In this document: piece after piece, positions 59,666 through 64,000 of the stretch
Numbering within the stretch: the first letter of the stretch is position 1
How the letters are laid out: every line of letters begins with the position of its first letter
DNA from: JANOAR01 sp031411235
GTDB lineage: Bacteria > Verrucomicrobiota > Verrucomicrobiia > Verrucomicrobiales > Verrucomicrobiaceae
Reading direction: 5' to 3'
DNA: 64,000 bases
NCBI GenBank assembly: GCA_031411235.1
Contig: JANOAR010000081.1
Location: forward strand, 1-64,000
The notes under the pieces: model-generated
The model's input: the letters and a program-made list of their open reading frames with translations, nothing else
Told to the model about the DNA's origin: nothing
The model's database searches: none
Program-made: the position numbers and the translations under genes

Positions 59666-60048
59666 GGCTGCGGTGAGGAAATGTATCAGACGGCTGAAAA
59701 ATCAAGCGATGCGGCTTCTCCAAGCTGAGCTTTGCAAGCAATTCCCTCATTTACTATAAATTTCGCATTGAATGGATTCATGCGTGGCAACTAGACTTCA
59801 GGAAATAAGAGTTTTGTCTTGCTCAAATGGCCCAGACCGAGTGTAAAGTTCACCATCCATTTTGCAGCTTGGCTCCCATGAGCACCCCGCCCGTTCTAGC
59901 ATCCACCTTCTCTGGTCATCGCCCCATCTTTGGGGTTGCCGTTTGGCCGACGAACCTTGCCTCTCGAAACTATCCCACGGTGAAACTCGGATCGTAACCC
60001 CAGAGTGGCACCGCCATCGCCTCCTTTCATTTAACCCAACCACGTCCC
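59666..60048 (+). other. Divergent gap before the H1-like gene
   Basis: 383 bp between the AlkD-like start and the Lys-rich gene. I see no gene, no strong hairpin and no clear promoter boxes. It must hold both promoters. Confidence 0.4.
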
Positions 60049-60915
60049 ATGGCTACCAAACCGCAGAGCAAAAAAACCGTTGGCAAAGTCTCTTCCGCGA
60101 CCGCCAAGAAGCCCGTCGCTAAACCCGCTGCCAAGCCTGTACCTAAAAAAATAGCCAAAGCGCCCGCAAAGCCAGCACCCAAAAAAGTGGCTAAAGCACC
60201 CGCTAAGCCTGCGCCAAAGTCAGTGGCTAAAGCTCCAGCCAAGCCCACTCCGAAGCCAGTCGCCAAAAGCCCCGCCAAGCCCGCGCCAAAGCCCGTGGCC
60301 AAAGCCCCGGCCAAACCCGCTCCTGCCGCCCAGCCTGCGATACCCGCAGTCCATGCGGCTCCTAGCAAAGTCATAACCCCCGCCCCAATAGCCATTCCTG
60401 CCCCCGTGCCTACTCCTTCAGCCCCCGCCCCCTCGGTTCCCGAGGTCGCCCCTATTCAAGTCCGTGCCGTCGGCCTCAGCGCCTCCACTCCCGATGAACT
60501 TCGGCGGTTGGAGAACATGATCATTGAGGTCCGTTCGTTACTCAAACAAATGGCCGCCGAGCGTTCTGCCGCCGCCATGGATTCCGCGATCAGGAACCCC
60601 ATGACACTCGCCGAGGTAAAGCAGGCCTTGATCGACGTGCTCAACCGCCCCGCTGTGGCGGTGAAGCTCGCCACTCGCAACATCCGCGAAGTCGATCTGA
60701 AGAGCGCCCACATGTCGCAACTTCAAATACCTGCCGCCACCAACACGGGCGACTCGCAGTATGCCCGCCGCAAGCTGGCCTTTGTCATCCAGGATGAATT
60801 CGGTCACAAACATCGCATCGCTTTCAAGACCATCATCGCCTTGACGCTTGACGACAAAAAGACACTCGAAGACGTGGTTCACCACATCTACCAGTTGCAG
60901 CAGCCCAAAGGCTAA
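60049..60915 (+). CDS. Histone-H1-like Lys/Ala/Pro-repeat protein with a C-terminal globular domain
   Basis: 288 residues from ATG 60049. Residues 1-100 are a basic tract with a 12-residue repeat close to KAPAKPAPKPVA in about five or six tandem copies (DNA period 36 bp, about 60140-60320), like bacterial H1/Hc1-type or AlgP proteins. A Pro/Ala-rich hinge follows. Residues about 155-288 form a globular part (ELRRLENMIIEVRSLLKQM...), not recognised. The tract suggests nucleic-acid binding. A strong bidirectional terminator follows the stop. Confidence 0.75.
   Translation: MATKPQSKKTVGKVSSATAKKPVAKPAAKPVPKKIAKAPAKPAPKKVAKAPAKPAPKSVAKAPAKPTPKPVAKSPAKPAPKPVAKAPAKPAPAAQPAIPAVHAAPSKVITPAPIAIPAPVPTPSAPAPSVPEVAPIQVRAVGLSASTPDELRRLENMIIEVRSLLKQMAAERSAAAMDSAIRNPMTLAEVKQALIDVLNRPAVAVKLATRNIREVDLKSAHMSQLQIPAATNTGDSQYARRKLAFVIQDEFGHKHRIAFKTIIALTLDDKKTLEDVVHHIYQLQQPKG
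60140..60330 (+). repeat. Tandem 36-bp repeat in the H1-like gene
   Basis: Successive copies of a unit encoding K(A/S)PAKP(A/T)PK(P/S/K)VA differ at several wobble positions, so selection is at protein level. Copy number could vary between strains. Confidence 0.65.
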
Positions 60916-60952
60916 ACTGGAAGCCGAAAGCGGTTCTTGATCCGCCTAGCAA

Positions 60953-60994
60953 ACAAAACACCCTCGTCGCCTTTCGGCCACGAGGGTGTTTTGT
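60953..60994. terminator. Strong bidirectional Rho-independent terminator
   Basis: A perfect 15-bp stem (ACAAAACACCCTCGT and its exact complement) around a 12-base loop, with T-rich flanks in both directions. It sits 38 bp after the H1-like gene and 18 bp after the minus-strand coiled-coil gene, so it would end both convergent transcripts. Confidence 0.9.
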
Positions 60995-61011
60995 TTTAGC
61001 AGCGTGCTGAT

Positions 61012-62058
61012 TTAGGCTAGGACAGCGGAGGGGGCGATGACTTCAACTTCAGCCTCGACGGCTTCAACTTCAGCCTCGACGGCTTCAGCAGCGGCAATGA
61101 CCTTGGCTTTGGCGGCGGCTTCCATTTCGGCAACTTTGGCCTTCGCGGCAGCGACGGCTTCGGATTGGCTTTCGTTGGCTGGCGCATCAAAGGCGGACGA
61201 GAGCGGCGCTGGTGCAGCGGTTGTCACCTCGACCTCAGGCTTGGGCTGCCATTCGGGTGCGGGGTCGGGGCGCGGGGCCTTACGTGCGGGTGCCATCGAC
61301 TGCACGGTGGGCATGTCGTAGCGGGGTGGGGCGCTGGTGCTGCGGGCAGTGGCTCCTACGCCAGCGGCTCCAGCGGCTTTGAACCTCGCGTATTCAGTTT
61401 CGATGGCGGTCAGTTTTGATTTCAGCATCGCCAGCTCGGCCTCAGCACCGTCGCGTTCGCGTCTAGCGTCGGATGCGGCGTTGTCGGCTTGGGTGAAGTC
61501 GCGGCGCAGATTGATGACGGCTTTTTCCAGGGCTGCGGTTTCATCGCTCTTGGCGGGGACAGCGGCTTGGTGGCGCAGAGCCTCGGCCTTGTGTTCGTCG
61601 GCGGCATGGCGGTCGCGCACGGCTTCTTCGCGGGCTTTGGCGAGTTCGTTTTGCAATTCAAAGACCTTCGCTTGGGCGGCCTTGCCAGCATCGGTCACAC
61701 GGGCTTCAGCGGCGTTGGCGGCTTCGCGAGCTTTTTGCAACTGGGCGGTGAGGCCTGCGGCACGATCACGCTCTTCGGCGAGAGTCTTGCGCACAGTGTC
61801 GGCCTCGCTGGTGTCCTTGACGACGGTTTTGCCTTTGAGGGCGCTGAGTTCGCCTTGCGCGGTTTTTTGCGCCGACTCGGCAGCGCGGGTGCGCTCTTCG
61901 AGGTCTTTCACTTTGGCGCGTTCGGTGGCGAGTTCAGCGGGGTTCACAGCGCAGGTGTGCGATTTGGTGCGAAGCCAGTAGCCGAACCACGCGAAGAGCG
62001 CAGCGGTGAGGAGGAGATAGGGGAGAATGAGGAAGATGAAGTATTGGTGGCCGTCCAT
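61012..62058 (-). CDS. Membrane-anchored coiled-coil protein
   Basis: 348 residues from ATG 62058. One N-terminal transmembrane helix (about residues 7-28) is followed by a long Ala/Glu/Lys/Arg coiled coil (about 40-215). A Pro-rich linker with PRPDPAPEWQPKPEVEV comes next, and a C-terminal Ala-rich helix with VEAEVEA repeats ends the protein. No enzyme motif. It resembles envelope or division scaffold proteins in form only. It is 66 bp downstream of the BON-like gene, so the two may be cotranscribed, ending at the terminator. Confidence 0.65.
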   Translation of the reverse strand: MDGHQYFIFLILPYLLLTAALFAWFGYWLRTKSHTCAVNPAELATERAKVKDLEERTRAAESAQKTAQGELSALKGKTVVKDTSEADTVRKTLAEERDRAAGLTAQLQKAREAANAAEARVTDAGKAAQAKVFELQNELAKAREEAVRDRHAADEHKAEALRHQAAVPAKSDETAALEKAVINLRRDFTQADNAASDARRERDGAEAELAMLKSKLTAIETEYARFKAAGAAGVGATARSTSAPPRYDMPTVQSMAPARKAPRPDPAPEWQPKPEVEVTTAAPAPLSSAFDAPANESQSEAVAAAKAKVAEMEAAAKAKVIAAAEAVEAEVEAVEAEVEVIAPSAVLA

Positions 62059-62124
62059 AAAAGGTTGGGTGTGGGGTGGTTGAGACTGCGGTGTTGGGTG
62101 AGTGGGGTGGTGGGGCTATTTTTG

Positions 62125-63468
62125 TTAAGGCTTCAGCGGTGCGGGTGCTGCGGGAGGCACCGTGGGCTGCGGCGGTGCTGTGGGCGCAGGTTGTGGCACG
62201 GTGGGGTTGGCGGGCTTGGCGGCATCCATCTTGGCCTTGTCTGCGGCGAGCTTGGCATCGGCTTCTGCCTTGGCTTTATCGGCGGCCATCTTGGCTTCCG
62301 CATCGGCTTTTGCTTTGACGGCTAGGGCTTCATCGGCGGCTTTTTTTTCCTTGAAATAGGTGTCGATGGGCTCGTGCAGAGCTGCGGCTGTGATGGCGGC
62401 TGGCAGCACGGCGGCGAACTCTTTTTTGATGCCGTCCGCCGCACCAGTGCCCGTCCAGACGAGTGCCTTTTCGCCTGAGCGCAGCACGGCTGAGGCGCCC
62501 GCATCAATTTTAGTCGGCAGGGAGGCGAGGCTTGCGGCCCAGTCGGCTCCAGGCTTCACATCGCCCGAGAGGGTGGTGTGGTCTTCGACTTTGCGGCCAG
62601 GGCTGGCCTTGGTGAGGCCATCGATGAGGGCCTTGCGATCCGTGGGATCGCCCAGCGCACCGAAAGCATGGACAGCGGTGGGCACTACGGTCACGGCGGC
62701 GACGGCGAGGGGCAGCTTGGCGACGCGGGCTTTCTCACGCTCGGCGGCTTGCCACATGCGGATGTCGGTGAGGGCGGCGGAAACGGATGAGGTTTCTGTG
62801 GCAGCGGCGACCAGGGCGTTGGCCACATTGATGTCACTTTCATTGCCCGTGAAAACTGTCCACTGGCCATTGCAGGCGCTCACGGCGATGACGCCTTCGT
62901 TAGAATTTTTGGCGGCAGCGGCTTTCAGGTCGGGGATGTTTTTCAGAGTCGCGGCCCAGTCGGCGGCGGGGCGGGCGCTGTTGTTTTCGCTGACTTGACT
63001 GATGAACTTGCCAGCGGGCGCGAGCTTCACGACAGCCTCATTCGCGGCCTTGATAGCAGCGGCATCGGCGATGGTGCCTGCAAGGCGAATTTGATCACTG
63101 AATACCGAGGCAACGAGCCAGGGCAGCGGCTTGGTGTAGGAGCGTGTGTTGTTTACCTCAAGGCCATTATTGACCGCAACGACGGGATTCAAGCCATTAC
63201 CGAACCAGTTCGAGACACGCACTTCATTGCTGATGAGTTTAGCCGCTTTATCCTTGTCCGCCTGCGTGGTGACAGGGCCGTTAAGCTGGGCTTCTTGACC
63301 TCTGAAGGCGACCTTCACCTCATCAAAGGCAGCGAGGTGCTCGGGCTTGGCCAGGAGTGCCTGCGCTGCTGTCGTAAGGCTAGCCTCGGTGCCTGGAAGC
63401 GTCGAGTACACCCCCACAAGCCAAAGAACCAACACGCCAAGTAAACCGAAGAATAACCACTTTTTCAT
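62125..63468 (-). CDS. BON-like envelope protein with Lys/Ala and Pro-rich tail
   Basis: 447 residues from ATG 63468. N-terminal membrane anchor or leader (MKKWLFFGLLGVLVLWLVGVY). Residues about 45-115 (VKVAFRGQEAQLNGPVTTQADKD) read like a BON domain: strand, turn, L.G.V, helix. Weaker repeats of the pattern follow near 125-175 and 270-320. The tail has AKA(D/E)A repeats (about 385-420) and a Pro-rich end. BON domains associate with membranes or phospholipid. The call is from pattern only. Confidence 0.55.
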   Translation of the reverse strand: MKKWLFFGLLGVLVLWLVGVYSTLPGTEASLTTAAQALLAKPEHLAAFDEVKVAFRGQEAQLNGPVTTQADKDKAAKLISNEVRVSNWFGNGLNPVVAVNNGLEVNNTRSYTKPLPWLVASVFSDQIRLAGTIADAAAIKAANEAVVKLAPAGKFISQVSENNSARPAADWAATLKNIPDLKAAAAKNSNEGVIAVSACNGQWTVFTGNESDINVANALVAAATETSSVSAALTDIRMWQAAEREKARVAKLPLAVAAVTVVPTAVHAFGALGDPTDRKALIDGLTKASPGRKVEDHTTLSGDVKPGADWAASLASLPTKIDAGASAVLRSGEKALVWTGTGAADGIKKEFAAVLPAAITAAALHEPIDTYFKEKKAADEALAVKAKADAEAKMAADKAKAEADAKLAADKAKMDAAKPANPTVPQPAPTAPPQPTVPPAAPAPLKP

Positions 63469-63567
63469 AGTCGGTCAGTTAAGAGCAGGGGCGGGAGATA
63501 TGCGCAAGTTGATCTTCAAGTTTGGGGGCGATAAAAGTCGCTCACGTCACTTTGCGCAATGGCTGCT

Positions 63568-64000
63568 TCAGGCGATCAACACACCCACCGCTGGCTCGCT
63601 GAGCCTTGCCTGCACGCTGGCGACGAGGTCGCCCGCAGCCACGCTGTGCTGCTCGCGATTGATGAGATTCTTGATCAGCACCTCGGGATACTCGGCTCCG
63701 AAGACGATGGCGAATCTTGCGCGTAGAGCTTCGGCGGCTTGGAATTGTTTGCCCACCTTGGCGGGCGAGAAGCTGTAATCGACGCGCAGGCCTGCGGCTC
63801 GCAGCGCTTGCACGGCGGCGAGCGCGGGGCCGCGATTGGCCTCGTCCGCGACGACGATGTAGGCGTCGATGCCGAAGGCGCTGGCCATGTAATCCTGGAT
63901 GAGTCGCTGGGCTCCAGCGGTCTTTTTGAGCAGAAGACCGAGCACCACATCGCCCATGGCGAAGCCCATCGCGGGCAAGTCCACGCTGCCGTCGCTCATC
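63568..64000 (-). CDS. hisS: Histidyl-tRNA synthetase, C-terminal part (runs off the window)
   Basis: At least 144 C-terminal residues; the gene starts beyond 64000. It opens at motif 3 of the class II core, LPAMGFAMGDVVLGLLL, then the anticodon-binding domain (IDAYIVVAD, LRAAGLRVDYSF, KVGKQFQAAEALRARFAIVFG). The usual GxERL of bacterial motif 3 is replaced by GDVVL, a variant I associate with some PVC, cyanobacterial and plastid HisS lines. It charges tRNA-His. The intact N-terminal core cannot be checked here. Confidence 0.85.
   Translation of the reverse strand, partial: MSDGSVDLPAMGFAMGDVVLGLLLKKTAGAQRLIQDYMASAFGIDAYIVVADEANRGPALAAVQALRAAGLRVDYSFSPAKVGKQFQAAEALRARFAIVFGAEYPEVLIKNLINREQHSVAAGDLVASVQARLSEPAVGVLIA

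Noticed and set aside
59798..60043. 81-codon minus-strand frame before the H1-like gene
   Set aside because: No recognisable motif or neighbour, and composition is unlike the real genes nearby.
60027..60395. Minus-strand frame with regular GAGLAGALAT-like repeats
   Set aside because: It is the reverse reading of the Lys/Ala/Pro repeat tract in the H1-like gene, so the periodicity is inherited.

Overview
The window reads as a chromosome segment of a Gram-negative member of the PVC superphylum, most likely Verrucomicrobia (Prosthecobacter/Verrucomicrobium-like). The evidence is paired DUF1549/DUF1501 genes, a giant beta-strand-repeat protein with a PEP-CTERM tail, an outer-membrane assembly cluster (bamA-skp-lpxD), a squalene-hopene-cyclase-like gene, a HisS carrying the GDVV form of motif 3, and starts that mostly lack a clear Shine-Dalgarno sequence. 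This lineage call is inferred from gene content. I saw no tRNA, rRNA, CRISPR array or insertion sequence.

Layout. 0-5.3 kb: an AIM24/TIGR00266 protein with a GYF_2 domain; one ORF fusing an arginine-phosphatase-like domain, ribose-5-phosphate isomerase B and serine hydroxymethyltransferase; and, convergent, a squalene-hopene-cyclase-like gene with a perfect inverted repeat in its upstream region. 5.6-31.2 kb: one uninterrupted reading frame of about 8,500 codons (40% of the window), a secreted beta-strand-repeat protein with signal peptide, at least twenty autotransporter-type repeats, a second ~55-residue module, a PA14-like domain and a C-terminal PEP-CTERM anchor. 31.2-34.7 kb: an SGNH hydrolase, a membrane histidine kinase and an overlapping receiver protein with a degenerate kinase region. 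34.8-38.8 kb: DUF1549, DUF1501 and WD40 genes packed as one unit. 39.0-45.2 kb: secreted aldose epimerase and PP2C phosphatase, then on the other strand bamA, skp and lpxD. 45.5-48.8 kb: a TPM-like secreted protein, an IF-1 with an RGG-rich extension, a DEDD exonuclease and a solitary DUF1501 gene.

49.0-55.3 kb holds the strongest candidate for an undescribed system. Four same-strand, tightly packed genes encode a small HTH-plus-membrane protein, a 70-residue membrane protein, a 1,279-residue protein with two dynamin/IRG-like GTPase domains around a membrane hairpin, and an overlapping third GTPase. An inverted repeat just before the first start codon could be an autoregulatory operator. The sequence does not show the function; phage defence or membrane remodelling are the precedents for bacterial dynamin-like pairs.

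55.6-64 kb: miaB, a secreted glycosidase-like protein, an AlkD-type DNA alkylation repair protein, a histone-H1-like Lys/Ala/Pro repeat protein, a perfect 15-bp-stem bidirectional terminator, then on the minus strand a membrane coiled-coil protein, a BON-like envelope protein and the 3' end of hisS, which runs off the window.
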